Shown here in pieces: positions 33,726-44,350 of a stretch of 64,000 nt of DNA. The stretch spans positions 92,692 through 156,691 of the forward strand of contig SCMQ01000008.1 of NCBI GenBank assembly GCA_005503335.1, written 5' to 3'. The position numbers and the translations under genes were made by a program. Within the stretch, counting starts at the first letter, position 1. Every line of letters begins with the position of its first letter. The notes beneath the pieces are model-generated. The model had not been told where the DNA came from. It did no database searches and saw only the letters and a list, made by a program, of their open reading frames with translations. This DNA is from Comamonadaceae bacterium 2FH. Lineage in GTDB: Bacteria; Pseudomonadota; Gammaproteobacteria; Burkholderiales; Burkholderiaceae_C.

Positions 33726-34210
33726 CAGTCCTGACCTGCAGTCACGGCCGCGTCGGTGTGGATCAGGCCCAGCGGGAAGCGCTGGCCGGCCAGGTGGTCC
33801 TCGATGCAGCGCAGCACCAGGGGGCTGCGGTGGCGCGCGGCGCTAGCGCGTACCTCTTCGGGCGTGAGCCACAGCGTGCGCACGATGCCCTGGTCCAGCG
33901 CCCGCGTGGTATCGAATTCGCCGAGCTCTCCGCAGAAGGCGAAGCGCACATAGGTGATGTCCTCGCCCGTGGCCGGGCGCTGGAAGCGCGAGAGGTAGAC
34001 GCCGACCAGGGCCGTGGGCAAGAAGGCGTGGGCGGTCTCCTCCAGCGCCTCGCGCGCGCAGCCCTGGGCCGGCGTCTCTCCGGGGTCCAGATGGCCGGCC
34101 GGGTTGTTCAGGCGCAGGCCCTCGGGCGTGTGTTCCTCGACCAGCAGGTACTTGCCGCCGCGTTCGATCACGGCGGCCACGGTGACGCTGGGTTTCCATC
34201 GGGTGTCCAT
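33725..34210 (-). CDS. Nudix hydrolase (NudJ-like)
   Basis: A 161-residue Nudix protein. The Nudix box lies at about residues 37-60 (GHLDPGETPAQGC then REALEET). All metal-binding glutamates are present, but the glycine after REALEET is alanine. NudJ-type enzymes hydrolyse thiamine and nucleoside pyrophosphates, and the opening KPSVTVAAVIERGGKYLLVEEHT matches that group. The start at 34210 is set by the family N terminus; a longer frame to 34321 has no support. GATAAT 6 nt before the ATG suggests a leaderless mRNA. It is coupled to the TauE/SafE gene by a 1-bp overlap. Confidence 0.9.
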   Translation of the reverse strand: MDTRWKPSVTVAAVIERGGKYLLVEEHTPEGLRLNNPAGHLDPGETPAQGCAREALEETAHAFLPTALVGVYLSRFQRPATGEDITYVRFAFCGELGEFDTTRALDQGIVRTLWLTPEEVRASAARHRSPLVLRCIEDHLAGQRFPLGLIHTDAAVTAGQD

Positions 34211-34216
34211 GCGGAG

Positions 34217-34222
34217 ATTATC
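34217..34222 (-). promoter_or_regulatory. -10-like GATAAT, leaderless start of the Nudix gene
   Basis: Read on the minus strand, GATAAT ends 6 nt before the ATG at 34210 without a Shine-Dalgarno sequence. The spacing matches that at mnmA, IclR copy 2 and gshB. Confidence 0.45.
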
Positions 34223-34366
34223 GGCGCGGCCCACGTGCTGTCGCGCGGGCGGCGGCCCTGTCATCAAAATCCCGCACAATGGGGGGGCGGGTTGTAAGCT
34301 GGCCGACAGCAAGCCTTGCACCCCTGTCTACACAAATATCAATCAACTTGTCAGAGGAGTTGCCCC

Positions 34367-35482
<1,116 letters not shown>

Positions 35483-35484
35483 GC

Positions 35485-35796
35485 ATGGAAGCCGTCTCTC
35501 CCACCCTCGTCAACCTCATCATCTTCGTGCTCGCCATCTACGTCGGCTACCACGTGGTGTGGAACGTCACGCCCGCGCTGCACACCCCGCTGATGGCCGT
35601 CACCAACGCCATCTCCGCCATCGTCATCGTCGGCGCCATGCTGGCCGCCGCCCTGACCGAAACCACGCTGGGCAAGAGCATGGGCGTGCTGGCCGTGGCC
35701 CTGGCCGCCGTCAACGTCTTCGGCGGCTTCCTGGTCACCCGGCGCATGCTCGAGATGTTCAAGAAGAAAGACAAAAAGACCCCGGAGGGCAAGTGA
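35485..35796 (+). CDS. pntAB: NAD(P) transhydrogenase subunit alpha, part 2 (membrane)
   Basis: A 103-residue protein with three hydrophobic segments and a charged C terminus (KKKDKKTPEGK). It corresponds to the membrane part of the alpha subunit, which in some bacteria is a separate protein. It starts 2 bp after the pntAA stop with AAGAGGAAAT before the ATG. It forms part of the proton channel with PntB. Confidence 0.93.
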   Translation: MEAVSPTLVNLIIFVLAIYVGYHVVWNVTPALHTPLMAVTNAISAIVIVGAMLAAALTETTLGKSMGVLAVALAAVNVFGGFLVTRRMLEMFKKKDKKTPEGK

Positions 35797-35797
35797 A

Positions 35798-37219
35798 ATG
35801 AGCATGAACCTCGTCACCCTGCTGTACCTCATCGCCAGCATCTGCTTCATCCAGGCCCTGAAGGGCCTGTCCCACCCCACCAGCTCTATCCGAGGCAACC
35901 TGTTCGGCATGAGCGGCATGGCCATTGCCATCCTGACCACCGCCGCGCTGATCGTCGAGCTGGCCGGCGGCGCCCAGGGCATGGTCTGGGTCTTCGTCGG
36001 TCTGCTGGCCGGCGGCGGCCTGGGCGCCGTCATGGCCAAGCGTGTGGAGATGACCAAGATGCCCGAGCTGGTGGCCTTCATGCACAGCATGATCGGCCTG
36101 GCCGCGGTGTTCATCGCCATCGCCGCCGTGGCCGAGCCGCATGCCTTCGGCATCACCGCGCGCGGCGCGCTCATCCCCGCGGGCAACCGGCTGGAGCTGT
36201 TCCTGGGCGCGGCCATAGGCGCCATCACCTTCAGCGGCTCCGTGATCGCCTTCGGCAAGCTCTCGGGCAAGTACAAGTTCCGGCTGTTCCGCGGCGCGCC
36301 CGTGCAGTTCCAGGGTCAGCACATGCTGAACCTGGCGCTGGGCCTGTCCACCCTCGCGCTGGGCGTGGTGTTCAGCGTCACCGAGAGCTGGCCGGCCTTC
36401 TTCCTGATGCTGGCCCTGTCCTTCGTGCTGGGCGTGCTGATCATCATCCCGATCGGCGGCGCCGACATGCCGGTGGTGGTGTCCATGCTCAACAGCTATT
36501 CGGGCTGGGCGGCCGCGGGCATCGGCTTCTCGCTGAACAACAGCATGCTGATCATCGCCGGCAGCCTGGTGGGCAGCTCGGGCGCGATCCTGTCCTACAT
36601 CATGTGCAAGGCCATGAACCGCTCGTTCTTCAACGTGATCCTGGGCGGCTTCGGCGGCGAGACCAGCGCGGCCGCGGTCGGCAACGGCGAGCAAAGGCCG
36701 GTCAAGAGCGGCAGCGCCGACGACGCGGCCTACATCCTGGGCAACGCCGAGACCGTGATCATCGTGCCCGGCTACGGCCTGGCGGTGGCGCGCGCGCAGC
36801 ATGCCGTGAACGAGCTGGCCGAGAAGCTGACCCACAAGGGCGTGACGGTGAAGTACGCCATCCACCCGGTGGCCGGGCGCATGCCGGGGCACATGAACGT
36901 GCTGCTGGCCGAGGCCGAGGTGCCCTACGACCAGGTGTTCGAGATGGAGGACATCAACGGCGAGTTCGGCCAGGCCGACGTGGCCATCATCCTGGGCGCC
37001 AACGACGTGGTGAACCCGGCGGCGCTGCAAAAGGGCAGCACCATCTACGGCATGCCGATCCTGGAGGCCTACAAGGCCAAGACCGTGATCGTGAACAAGC
37101 GCTCCATGGCCGCGGGCTATGCGGGCCTGGACAACGAGCTGTTCTACATGGACAAGACCATGATGGTCTTCGGCGACGCCAAGAAGGTGGTCGAGGACAT
37201 GGTCAAGGCCGTGGACTGA
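35798..37219 (+). CDS. pntB: NAD(P) transhydrogenase subunit beta
   Basis: A 473-residue inner-membrane protein. The N-terminal two thirds carry eight or nine hydrophobic segments for proton passage. The C-terminal dIII domain has IIVPGYGLAVARAQH and VAGRMPGHMNVLLAEA, which bind NADP(H). The gene begins one base after the stop of pntAB. Length and motifs are standard. The three-gene operon is complete. Confidence 0.96.
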   Translation: MSMNLVTLLYLIASICFIQALKGLSHPTSSIRGNLFGMSGMAIAILTTAALIVELAGGAQGMVWVFVGLLAGGGLGAVMAKRVEMTKMPELVAFMHSMIGLAAVFIAIAAVAEPHAFGITARGALIPAGNRLELFLGAAIGAITFSGSVIAFGKLSGKYKFRLFRGAPVQFQGQHMLNLALGLSTLALGVVFSVTESWPAFFLMLALSFVLGVLIIIPIGGADMPVVVSMLNSYSGWAAAGIGFSLNNSMLIIAGSLVGSSGAILSYIMCKAMNRSFFNVILGGFGGETSAAAVGNGEQRPVKSGSADDAAYILGNAETVIIVPGYGLAVARAQHAVNELAEKLTHKGVTVKYAIHPVAGRMPGHMNVLLAEAEVPYDQVFEMEDINGEFGQADVAIILGANDVVNPAALQKGSTIYGMPILEAYKAKTVIVNKRSMAAGYAGLDNELFYMDKTMMVFGDAKKVVEDMVKAVD

Positions 37220-37282
37220 GGGGCCGGGGGTGGCCTTGGCTGACAATGGCAACCCTCACAAGAAATGTATGGAGAGACAAGC

Positions 37283-38953
37283 ATGACCGAGCGCATCTGG
37301 CTCAGCAGCTACCCCCCGGGGGTGCCCGCCGATATCGACCCCGGACAGTACCGCTCCCTGGTGGCGCTGATGGAGGAAAGCTTCCAGAAGTACGCGGACC
37401 GCACGGCCTACAGCTTCATGGGCCAGGAGATCAGCTATGCGCGCACCGACGCGCTGAGCCGCGCCCTTGCGGCCTATCTGCAGGGGCTGGGCCTGGCCAA
37501 GGGCGAGCGCGTGGCCATCATGATGCCCAACGTGCCGCAGTACCCGGTCGCCGTGGCTGCCATCCTGCGCGCCGGCTACGTGGTGGTCAACGTGAACCCC
37601 TTGTACACGCCGCGCGAGCTCGAGCACCAGCTCAAGGACTCGGGCGCCAAGGCCATCATCATCATCGAGAACTTCGCCAAGACGCTGGAGCAGTGCATCG
37701 CGAACACGCCGGTGCAGCATGTGGTGCTGTGCACCATGGGCGACCAGCTCGGCCTGCTCAAGGGCGCCGTGGTCAACTACGTGGTGCGCCATGTCAAGAA
37801 GCTGGTGCCGCCCTTCCAGCTGCCGGGCGCGGTGCGTTTCAACGACGCGCTGGCCCAGGGTGAGCGCGGCGCGTTCCGCCAGCCCGAGCTCGGCCCCGAC
37901 GACGTCGCGCTGCTGCAGTACACGGGCGGCACCACCGGGGTCGCCAAGGGTGCCGTGCTGCTGCACCGCAACGTGATCGCCAACGTGCTGCAGTCCGAGG
38001 CCTGGAACGATCCGGTGATGAAGAAGGTCCCGGCCGGCGAGCAGATCACCAGCGTCTGCGCGCTGCCGCTCTACCACATCTTCGCCTTCACGGTGAACAT
38101 GATGCTGTCCATGCGCAATGGCGGCAAGACCATCCTGATTCCCAACCCGCGCGACCTGCCGGCGGTGCTCAAGGAGCTGGCCAAGCACCGCTTTCACAGC
38201 TTCCCGGCGGTCAACACGCTGTTCAACGCGCTGGCCCACCATCCGGATTTCAACACCGTCGACTGGAGCAACCTCAAGGTCTCGGTGGGCGGCGGCATGG
38301 CGGTGCAGGGCGCGGTGGCCCAGCTCTGGCTGGAGAAGACCGGCTGTCCGATCTGCGAGGGCTACGGCCTGTCGGAGACCAGCCCCTCGGTCAGCTGCAA
38401 TCCGGTGACCAGCACCGAGTTCACGGGCACCATCGGCGTGCCCATCCCCAGCACCGTGATGAAACTGATCGACGACGAGGGCCGCGAGGTAGCGCCGGGC
38501 CAGCCGGGCGAGATCGCCATCCAGGGGCCGCAGGTGATGGCCGGCTACTGGCAGCGCCCCGACGAAACCGCCAAGGTCATGACCGCCGACGGCTTCTTCA
38601 AGACCGGCGACATCGGCGTGGTGGACGCGCGCGGCTTCTTCAAGATCGTCGACCGCAAGAAGGACATGATCCTGGTCAGCGGCTTCAACGTCTATCCGAA
38701 CGAGGTCGAGGAGGTCGTGGCGGGCTGCCCCGGCGTGCTCGAATGCGCGGCTGTCGGCGTGCCCGACGAGCGCTCGGGCGAGGCGGTGAAGCTGGTCATC
38801 GTCAAGAAGGACCCGGCGCTGACCGAGGCCCAGGTGCGCGAGTTCTGCAAGGCCAACCTCACGGGCTACAAGCAGCCCAAGCTGGTCGAGTTCCGCAGCG
38901 AGCTGCCCAAGACGCCGGTCGGCAAGATCCTGCGCCGCGAGCTGCGCGGCTAG
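37283..38953 (+). CDS. fadD: Long-chain fatty-acid-CoA ligase
   Basis: A 556-residue ANL-family ligase. The P-loop is YTGGTTGVAKG near residue 213, followed by GYGLSETSP, the hinge segment FKTGDIGVVDARGFFKIVDRKKD and the C-terminal lysine region TPVGKILRRELR. These and the length match FadD. It activates free fatty acids at the inner membrane for beta-oxidation. The ATG at 37283 follows GGAGAGACAAGC. It is distinct from the acyl-CoA synthetase encoded at 17496 in the catabolic cluster. Confidence 0.93.
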   Translation: MTERIWLSSYPPGVPADIDPGQYRSLVALMEESFQKYADRTAYSFMGQEISYARTDALSRALAAYLQGLGLAKGERVAIMMPNVPQYPVAVAAILRAGYVVVNVNPLYTPRELEHQLKDSGAKAIIIIENFAKTLEQCIANTPVQHVVLCTMGDQLGLLKGAVVNYVVRHVKKLVPPFQLPGAVRFNDALAQGERGAFRQPELGPDDVALLQYTGGTTGVAKGAVLLHRNVIANVLQSEAWNDPVMKKVPAGEQITSVCALPLYHIFAFTVNMMLSMRNGGKTILIPNPRDLPAVLKELAKHRFHSFPAVNTLFNALAHHPDFNTVDWSNLKVSVGGGMAVQGAVAQLWLEKTGCPICEGYGLSETSPSVSCNPVTSTEFTGTIGVPIPSTVMKLIDDEGREVAPGQPGEIAIQGPQVMAGYWQRPDETAKVMTADGFFKTGDIGVVDARGFFKIVDRKKDMILVSGFNVYPNEVEEVVAGCPGVLECAAVGVPDERSGEAVKLVIVKKDPALTEAQVREFCKANLTGYKQPKLVEFRSELPKTPVGKILRRELRG

Positions 38954-38975
38954 AACCTGCGCACCGGCCTTCGCC

Positions 38976-39734
38976 ATGACCCGCACCGCCATCGTCAGCG
39001 CCCTGCGCGAGGAGCTCGCGGCCGTGCTCGAGCTCATGCCCGACGAGCAGCGCCAGGTGGTCGCGGGCCGCGAGTTCTGGCGCGGCCACCTGCACGGCTA
39101 CGAGGTGGTGGCCGCGCTCTCGGGCATAGGCAAGGTGGCGGCGGCGACCACGGCCACGCTGCTGATCGAGCGCTTCAAGGTCGACGACGTGCTGTTCACC
39201 GGTGTCGCGGGCGGCCTCGCGCCCGGCGTGCGAGTGGGCGACCTGGTGGTGGCGAGCGAATTCCTGCAGCACGACATGGACGCCTCGCCGCTGTTTCCGC
39301 GCTACGAGATCCCCGGCACCGGGCTGAGCCGCCTGCCGGCCGACCAGGCGCTGACGGCCACGCTGTCGCGCGCGGCGCAGGCTGCACTGGCGGACTTGCC
39401 GCATCTGCTCGATCCGGCCGCGCGGCAGGAATTCGGCCTGCAGGCGCCGCGCCTGCACCGGGGCCTGCTGGTCAGCGGGGACCGTTTCGTCGCCAGCGCG
39501 GCCGAGAGCCAGGCGCTGCAGCAGGCGCTGCCCGAGGCGCTGGCGGTCGAGATGGAGGGCGCGGCCTTCGCGCAGGTGTGCCGCGACTTCGGCGTGCCGC
39601 TGGCCGTGGTGCGCACCGTCTCGGATCGCGCCGACGACGCGGCCCATGTCGACTTCCTGCGCTTCCTGCGCGGCGTGGCCAGCCCCTACAGCGCGGCCGT
39701 GCTCGAGCATTTCTTCAAGACCCTGGCGATCTGA
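38976..39734 (+). CDS. mtnN: 5'-methylthioadenosine/S-adenosylhomocysteine nucleosidase
   Basis: A 252-residue nucleosidase that removes adenine from methylthioadenosine and S-adenosylhomocysteine. Family features are ALREELAAVL at the start, LSGIGKVAAATTATLLIERF, FTGVAGGLAPGVRVGDLVVAS, the substrate glutamate in VEMEGAAFAQV, and the catalytic aspartate in VRTVSDRADD. It is somewhat longer than the E. coli enzyme because of an insert near residues 130-150. It is convergent with corA, with 15 bp between the stops. Confidence 0.92.
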   Translation: MTRTAIVSALREELAAVLELMPDEQRQVVAGREFWRGHLHGYEVVAALSGIGKVAAATTATLLIERFKVDDVLFTGVAGGLAPGVRVGDLVVASEFLQHDMDASPLFPRYEIPGTGLSRLPADQALTATLSRAAQAALADLPHLLDPAARQEFGLQAPRLHRGLLVSGDRFVASAAESQALQQALPEALAVEMEGAAFAQVCRDFGVPLAVVRTVSDRADDAAHVDFLRFLRGVASPYSAAVLEHFFKTLAI

Positions 39735-39749
39735 GCGCCAGGCCCTGGC

Positions 39750-40736
39750 CTACTTGAGCCAGCCGCGCTTGCGGAAGTACCACATCGGCACCATGGCGCT
39801 GGCCACCATCAGGGCCAGGGCCCAGGGGTAGCCCCAGCTCTGGGCCAGCTCGGGCATGTGCTGGAAGTTCATGCCGTAGATGCTGGCGATCAGCGTGGGC
39901 GGCAGCAGCGCCACGCTGGCCACCGAGAAGATCTTGATGATCTTGTTCTGGTTGATGTTGATGAAACCCACGGTGGCGTCCATCAGGAAGTTGATCTTGT
40001 CGAACAGGAAGGCGGTGTGCGAGTCCAGCGAGTCGATGTCGCGCAGGATCTGGCGCGCGTCCTCGAACTGCTCGGCGTTGAGCATCTTGCTGCGCATCAT
40101 GAAGCTGACCGCGCGGCGCGTGTCCATCACGTTGCGGCGTATGCGCCCGTTCAGGTCCTCCTGGCGCGCGATCGCGCCCAGCACTTCGCCGGCCATGGCG
40201 TCGGTCACGTCGCCCGACAGCACCAGCTTGCCGGCCTTTTCCAGCTTGTCGTAGATGTCCTCCAGCGTGTCGGCCGAGTATTCGGCGTCGGCGTCGAACA
40301 GCTTGAGCAGCACTTCCTTGGCATCCTCGATCAGGCCAGGGGCGCGGCGCGCGCGCATGCGCAGCAGGCGGAACACCGGCACGTCCTCGTCGTGGATGGA
40401 GAACAGCACGCCGCGGCTCTTGAGCTCGGTGTTGTGCTGGTTCAGGATGAAGGCCACGCGCACCGTGCGCGGCTCGTCCTCGTCGGCGATCAGGAAGTCG
40501 CTGCGGATGTGCAGCTCGCCGTTGTCTTCTTCATAGAAGCGCGCGGATTCCTCGATGTCCTCGTCCATCGCGTCTTCCGGGATGGACAGGCCGTAGTACT
40601 GCTTGATCCAGCGCTTTTCCTCCAGGGTCGGCGATTCGAGGTCGACCCAGATCGGCTGGAACTTGGACAGCTCCTCCAGCGACTCGATTTCCTCCTGGAA
40701 CAGTCGCCCGTTGGCAAGCGTGAAGATGTTGAGCAT
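39750..40736 (-). CDS. corA: Magnesium/cobalt transport protein CorA
   Basis: A 328-residue protein with a long acidic and helical cytoplasmic domain and two membrane segments at the C terminus. The selectivity motif YGMNF lies between them, as required for CorA. The protein ends in basic residues (FRKRGWLK). It forms a pentameric Mg2+ channel in the inner membrane. A GGGAG sequence precedes the ATG. The 157 bp between it and the patatin-like gene upstream contain no recognisable RNA leader. Confidence 0.95.
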   Translation of the reverse strand: MLNIFTLANGRLFQEEIESLEELSKFQPIWVDLESPTLEEKRWIKQYYGLSIPEDAMDEDIEESARFYEEDNGELHIRSDFLIADEDEPRTVRVAFILNQHNTELKSRGVLFSIHDEDVPVFRLLRMRARRAPGLIEDAKEVLLKLFDADAEYSADTLEDIYDKLEKAGKLVLSGDVTDAMAGEVLGAIARQEDLNGRIRRNVMDTRRAVSFMMRSKMLNAEQFEDARQILRDIDSLDSHTAFLFDKINFLMDATVGFININQNKIIKIFSVASVALLPPTLIASIYGMNFQHMPELAQSWGYPWALALMVASAMVPMWYFRKRGWLK

Positions 40737-40893
40737 GGCTCACTCCCTTGGGTTGGTCGGGTCTGGCGGCGGCGATGTGACGCTTTCAACCCCCGGGCCA
40801 GCAAGGGAGTCGAAAGCTACCGACTGGGGTAGGTTTCCACGGAGCGATCTCCAAAAAGGCGGTGACAGTGCCGGTAATTATCGCACTGCGGCG

Positions 40894-42096
40894 TCAGATT
40901 TCGTGGTCCAGAAAGGCCAGCAGCTCGTGCCGGCGCGCATAGGCGTCGCGCTCGCCCAACGCCATCAGCGCCTCGACGAAACCGGGCTCGAACAGCAGGT
41001 AGCTGGCCAGGGCGGCGCCGCCGCCGCGCAGCGCGCCCAGGCCGCGCAGCGCGTTGCGCGTGTCGCGCGGCAATTCGTGCGCATGGGCCTGGGCCAGGGC
41101 GTCGAGCGACTCGCTGGGCTGTATCGACAGCACCTCCACGCCGCGGTAGGGCAGGCGCGCGGCCACCTCCGGCGGCAGCTGGCGCAAGGCCTGGTTGACG
41201 CGCCGCGCCTGCTCCACGTCGGCCTGCAGGGTGTCGTGGAACACGCTGGCCATGGCGTGGCCGGCGATGCTGCCCAGCGAGGGTGGGCGCATGCCGGCCG
41301 GGCCGCCGGCCAGGCTCGAGCGCTGGGGCTGGCCCACGCCTATCGCCAGCACCTTGCGCGCGCCCAGGTGCAGGGCCGGCGAGAGCGGCGCGATCTGCCG
41401 CATCGAGCCGTCGCCGAAGAACTCGCGCGCGCCGTCGACCCACAGCGGCGTGGCCGGAAACAGGAAGGGCAGGGCGCTGGAAGCCATCAGGTGCTCGATG
41501 GTGATGGGCTGGAATTCGGCGCGCCGGCCGGGCAGCCGCCAGCCCGTCACCCGCTCGTCGCGCGCGCGGTGGCAGAAGGTCCAGTGCGCGCCGCTGGTGT
41601 AGCTCGAGGCGGTGACGGCCAGCGTGTCGATCGCGCCCTCCTGCAGCGCCAGCTCCAGGTCGGCCAGCGGGATGGCGCGGTGCAGGGTGTCGACCAGGGG
41701 CATGCTGTCCAGCGCCGCGCCATGGGCGCGCGCCGCCAGCGACAGCCGCAGCGCGGTGACCCAGCGGCTCGAGCGTGCCCAGGTCGAGACATGGAGGGCG
41801 TAGACGTCGGAAGAGCGGATCTGGCGCCAGAAGCTCGCCAGTTGCTCGAACGCCGCCAGGCCCAGGCGCGCGCGGCAGGCCAGGTAGGCCGCGTTCAGCG
41901 CGCCGGCCGAGGTGCCGACCAGCAGCTGGAACGGGAAGGGCGCCGAAGGCTGGGGCCCCAGCGCCAGCATGGCGCCCAGCGCGCGCAGCACCCCCGCCTG
42001 GTAGGCCGTGCGGGCTCCGCCGCCCATCAGGACCAGGCCGCACAGCGGGCGTTGCGGCGAGGTGGCGCTGGCGTGAAACAGGGTGTCGGGGTTCAT
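40894..42096 (-). CDS. Patatin-like phospholipase family protein
   Basis: A 400-residue protein with the patatin oxyanion loop GGGARTAYQAG near residue 26, the nucleophile elbow GTSAG near residue 61 and the Asp of the dyad in FGDGSMRQ near residue 231. The G-G-G-A-R-T loop instead of G-G-G-x-R-G is a variant. A C-terminal extension of about 100 residues follows the catalytic domain. It should be a Ser-Asp lipid acyl hydrolase in the cytoplasm or at the membrane. Physiological substrate unknown. Confidence 0.9.
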   Translation of the reverse strand: MNPDTLFHASATSPQRPLCGLVLMGGGARTAYQAGVLRALGAMLALGPQPSAPFPFQLLVGTSAGALNAAYLACRARLGLAAFEQLASFWRQIRSSDVYALHVSTWARSSRWVTALRLSLAARAHGAALDSMPLVDTLHRAIPLADLELALQEGAIDTLAVTASSYTSGAHWTFCHRARDERVTGWRLPGRRAEFQPITIEHLMASSALPFLFPATPLWVDGAREFFGDGSMRQIAPLSPALHLGARKVLAIGVGQPQRSSLAGGPAGMRPPSLGSIAGHAMASVFHDTLQADVEQARRVNQALRQLPPEVAARLPYRGVEVLSIQPSESLDALAQAHAHELPRDTRNALRGLGALRGGGAALASYLLFEPGFVEALMALGERDAYARRHELLAFLDHEI

Positions 42097-42424
42097 GCGG
42101 GAGGTGGTGGGGCGGTGGATTCACGGTGCCGGCGGCCCCCTGCGGGTCCTGCGCGTCACCGTGGGCTCAGGCTGCCGATGGTAGCCGCGCAGCGGCGCCC
42201 GCCCGGGGAGGATGCGGGCGGCGGTTTGTTCGGGAGCTTTGTCCTGCCTCAAGGTTTTGCACTTCAACGGTACAGGGGTATGGCCGCCGGGGATTGCATT
42301 TCACGGGCGCAGGGCGCATAGTGGATTCGCATTACAGCGTTTTGACACTCCCGAAGCAGTTCCCCCGGCCGCTGGCACGCGAGGCAGCGGCCTTTTCCAC
42401 CCCGAGAGCAACAGGAGGCTACTC
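42097..42424. other. 328-bp divergent intergenic region between the patatin-like gene and hpf
   Basis: No gene is supported here. A possible promoter for hpf is TTGCAT (42294-42299) with CATAGT (42317-42322) at 17-bp spacing. A strong AGGAGG ribosome binding site lies at 42413-42418, six bases before the hpf ATG. A sigma-54-type TGGC/TTGC pair with correct spacing was not found. The rest is GC-rich and without clear repeats. Confidence 0.35.
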
Positions 42425-42754
42425 ATGAACTTGACGATCAGCGGTCACCACCTCGAAGTCACCCCTGCCCTGCGCACCTACGTGACCACCAAGCTTGATC
42501 GCATCGCCCGGCACTTTGACCAGGTTGTGGACGTGAAAGTGCTGCTAACCGTCGAGAAGCAGAAGGAGAAGGAAAAGAGACAGCGCGCCGAATGCAATAT
42601 CCATGTCAAGGGTAACGACCTGTTTGCCGAGAGTTCGCACGAGGACCTCTATGCCGCCGTCGACGAACTGGTCGACAAGCTGGACCGCCAGGTCGTGCGC
42701 CACAAGACCAAGGTGCAGTCCCACAACCATGAGTGCGCCAAGCGCCTGATGTGA
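42425..42754 (+). CDS. hpf: Ribosome hibernation-promoting factor (short HPF/RaiA family)
   Basis: A 109-residue protein starting [20 protein letters not shown], the standard HPF opening, with the beta-alpha-beta-beta-beta-alpha length of the short form. It binds the 30S subunit and promotes ribosome dimer formation in stationary phase. AGGAGG precedes the ATG at 42425. A strong terminator follows. The ptsN and hprK genes downstream make the usual betaproteobacterial hpf-ptsN-hprK neighbourhood. Confidence 0.95.
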   Translation: MNLTISGHHLEVTPALRTYVTTKLDRIARHFDQVVDVKVLLTVEKQKEKEKRQRAECNIHVKGNDLFAESSHEDLYAAVDELVDKLDRQVVRHKTKVQSHNHECAKRLM

Positions 42755-42776
42755 GACCGCAGCGGGCGCCTGCCCG

Positions 42777-42809
42777 AAGCCGCACGGCCAGCCGTGCGGC
42801 TTTTTTTTT
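42777..42809 (+). terminator. Intrinsic terminator after hpf
   Basis: The perfect inverted repeat AAGCCGCACGGC (42777-42788) / GCCGTGCGGCTT (42791-42802) has a two-base centre and runs into nine consecutive T residues ending at 42809. This is a textbook factor-independent terminator and separates hpf from ptsN. Confidence 0.92.
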
Positions 42810-42867
42810 GGGTCGGCGGCGCCGGCTGGGCTCCGTCCGATTTCATTGCGCGAAATCGGGGCGGGTG

Positions 42868-42873
42868 CATAAT
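42868..42873 (+). promoter_or_regulatory. -10-like CATAAT upstream of ptsN
   Basis: CATAAT lies 13 nt before the ptsN ATG at 42887, just downstream of the hpf terminator. No Shine-Dalgarno sequence is seen in the short leader. No convincing -35 is visible. Confidence 0.3.
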
Positions 42874-42886
42874 CCCCAAACTGCCC

Positions 42887-43354
42887 ATGAACCGCCTCGC
42901 GTCCATTCTTCCCCCCTCGCAAGTTCTCGTGAGCGTCGACGCCACCAGCAAGAAGCGCGCTTTCGAGGAAGCTGGCCTGCTGTTCGAGAACCTGCACGGC
43001 CTGTCCCGCGCCCTGGTCACCGACAGCCTGTTCGCGCGCGAGCGCCTGGGCTCCACCGGCCTGGGCCATGGTGTGGCCATCCCGCATGGCCGCATCAAGG
43101 GGCTGAAGGCGCCGATGGCGGCGGTGTTCCAGCTGGCCCAGCCGATAGGCTTCGACGCCCCCGACGAGCAGCCCGTGGTGCTGCTGATCTTCCTTCTTGT
43201 GCCCGAGGCCGCCACGCAGAAGCACCTGGAGATCCTGTCCGAGATCGCCGAGCTGCTCAGCGACGCGCCGCTGCGCGAGAGAATCAAGGCCAGCGCCTCG
43301 GCGCAGGAACTGCACGGCCTGATCGCCAATTGGCAGTCGGCCCAGTCCGCCTGA
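42887..43354 (+). CDS. ptsN: Nitrogen-regulatory PTS protein EIIA(Ntr)
   Basis: A 155-residue EIIA domain. The phosphorylated histidine lies in GLGHGVAIPHGR near residue 68. The start MNRLASILPPSQVLVSVDATSKKRAFEEA matches betaproteobacterial PtsN in register. The protein takes phosphate from the nitrogen PTS and regulates potassium and carbon/nitrogen functions by protein contacts. The ATG at 42887 is preferred over an earlier in-frame ATG at 42794, which lies in the hpf terminator. hprK follows after 36 bp. Confidence 0.94.
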   Translation: MNRLASILPPSQVLVSVDATSKKRAFEEAGLLFENLHGLSRALVTDSLFARERLGSTGLGHGVAIPHGRIKGLKAPMAAVFQLAQPIGFDAPDEQPVVLLIFLLVPEAATQKHLEILSEIAELLSDAPLRERIKASASAQELHGLIANWQSAQSA

Positions 43355-43390
43355 TCCGGGCGCCAACCGACCGCAGCAAGCTTACGGCCT

Positions 43391-44344
43391 GTGAAGCCCA
43401 CCGTCATCAGCGCCGACGTGCTGTTCGAAGACCACCGGGCCACGCTCAAGTGGGAATGGGTGGCCGGCCTGGGGGCTTCCGAGCGGCGCTTCGACGAGGT
43501 GGCCATCCGCGCCGCGCGCTCGGGCGCCGACCTGGTCGGCTACCTGAACTACATCCACCCCTACCGCGTGCAGACCCTGGGCGAGCGCGAGGTCGCCTAC
43601 CTGACCAACGCCACGCCCGAGGACTGCGCGCGCCGCATCGCCCGCATCGTGACGCTGGAGCCGCCGGTGCTGGTGCTGTGCGACGGCCAGGCCGCGCCCG
43701 AGGCCCTGCTGTCCATGTGCGAGCGCGCCCAGATCCCGATGTTCGCCACGCGCGAGTCCTCGGCCTTCGTGATCGACGTGCTGCGCGCCTACCTGTCCAA
43801 GCATTTCGCCGACCGCACCTCCATGCACGGCGTGTTCATGGACATTCTGGGCCTGGGTGTGCTGATCACCGGCGAGTCGGGCCTGGGCAAGAGCGAGCTC
43901 GGGCTGGAGCTGATCTCGCGCGGCAACGGCCTGGTGGCCGACGACGCGGTCGACCTGTACCGCATCAACCAGACCACCATCGAAGGCCGCTGTCCCGACC
44001 TGCTGCAGAACCTGCTCGAGGTGCGTGGCATCGGCCTGCTCGACATCCGCGCGATCTTCGGCGAGACCGCGGTGCGCCGCAAGATGCGGCTCAAGCTCAT
44101 CGTGCACCTGGTGCGCAAGGAGACGCTGGAGCGCGAATACGAGCGCCTGCCCTACGAACCGCTGACCCAGGACGTGCTGGGCATCCCGGTGCGCAAGGTG
44201 GTGATCCAGGTGGTGGCCGGACGCAACATCGCCGTGCTGGTGGAGGCGGCCGTGCGCAACAGCATCCTGCAGCTGCGCGGCATAGACACCTACCAGGAAT
44301 TCGTCGAGCGGCATCGCCGCGCCATGGAGCGCGGCGAGCTCTGA
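43391..44344 (+). CDS. hprK: HPr kinase/phosphorylase
   Basis: A 317-residue enzyme that phosphorylates and dephosphorylates a serine of HPr/NPr. The Walker A loop GESGLGKSE is near residue 160, and the family signature [17 protein letters not shown] follows near residue 212. It starts with GTG at 43391; no earlier ATG fits and the family N terminus ([19 protein letters not shown]) begins here. Proteobacteria with HprK use it in the regulatory PTS rather than for sugar uptake. It is convergent with fur. Confidence 0.95.
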   Translation: MKPTVISADVLFEDHRATLKWEWVAGLGASERRFDEVAIRAARSGADLVGYLNYIHPYRVQTLGEREVAYLTNATPEDCARRIARIVTLEPPVLVLCDGQAAPEALLSMCERAQIPMFATRESSAFVIDVLRAYLSKHFADRTSMHGVFMDILGLGVLITGESGLGKSELGLELISRGNGLVADDAVDLYRINQTTIEGRCPDLLQNLLEVRGIGLLDIRAIFGETAVRRKMRLKLIVHLVRKETLEREYERLPYEPLTQDVLGIPVRKVVIQVVAGRNIAVLVEAAVRNSILQLRGIDTYQEFVERHRRAMERGEL

Positions 44345-44350
44345 AATTTA

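Noticed and set aside
42280..42300. Possible sigma-54 promoter before hpf (TGGC ... TTGC)
   Set aside because: The spacing between the two elements is two bases too long for the -24/-12 consensus.
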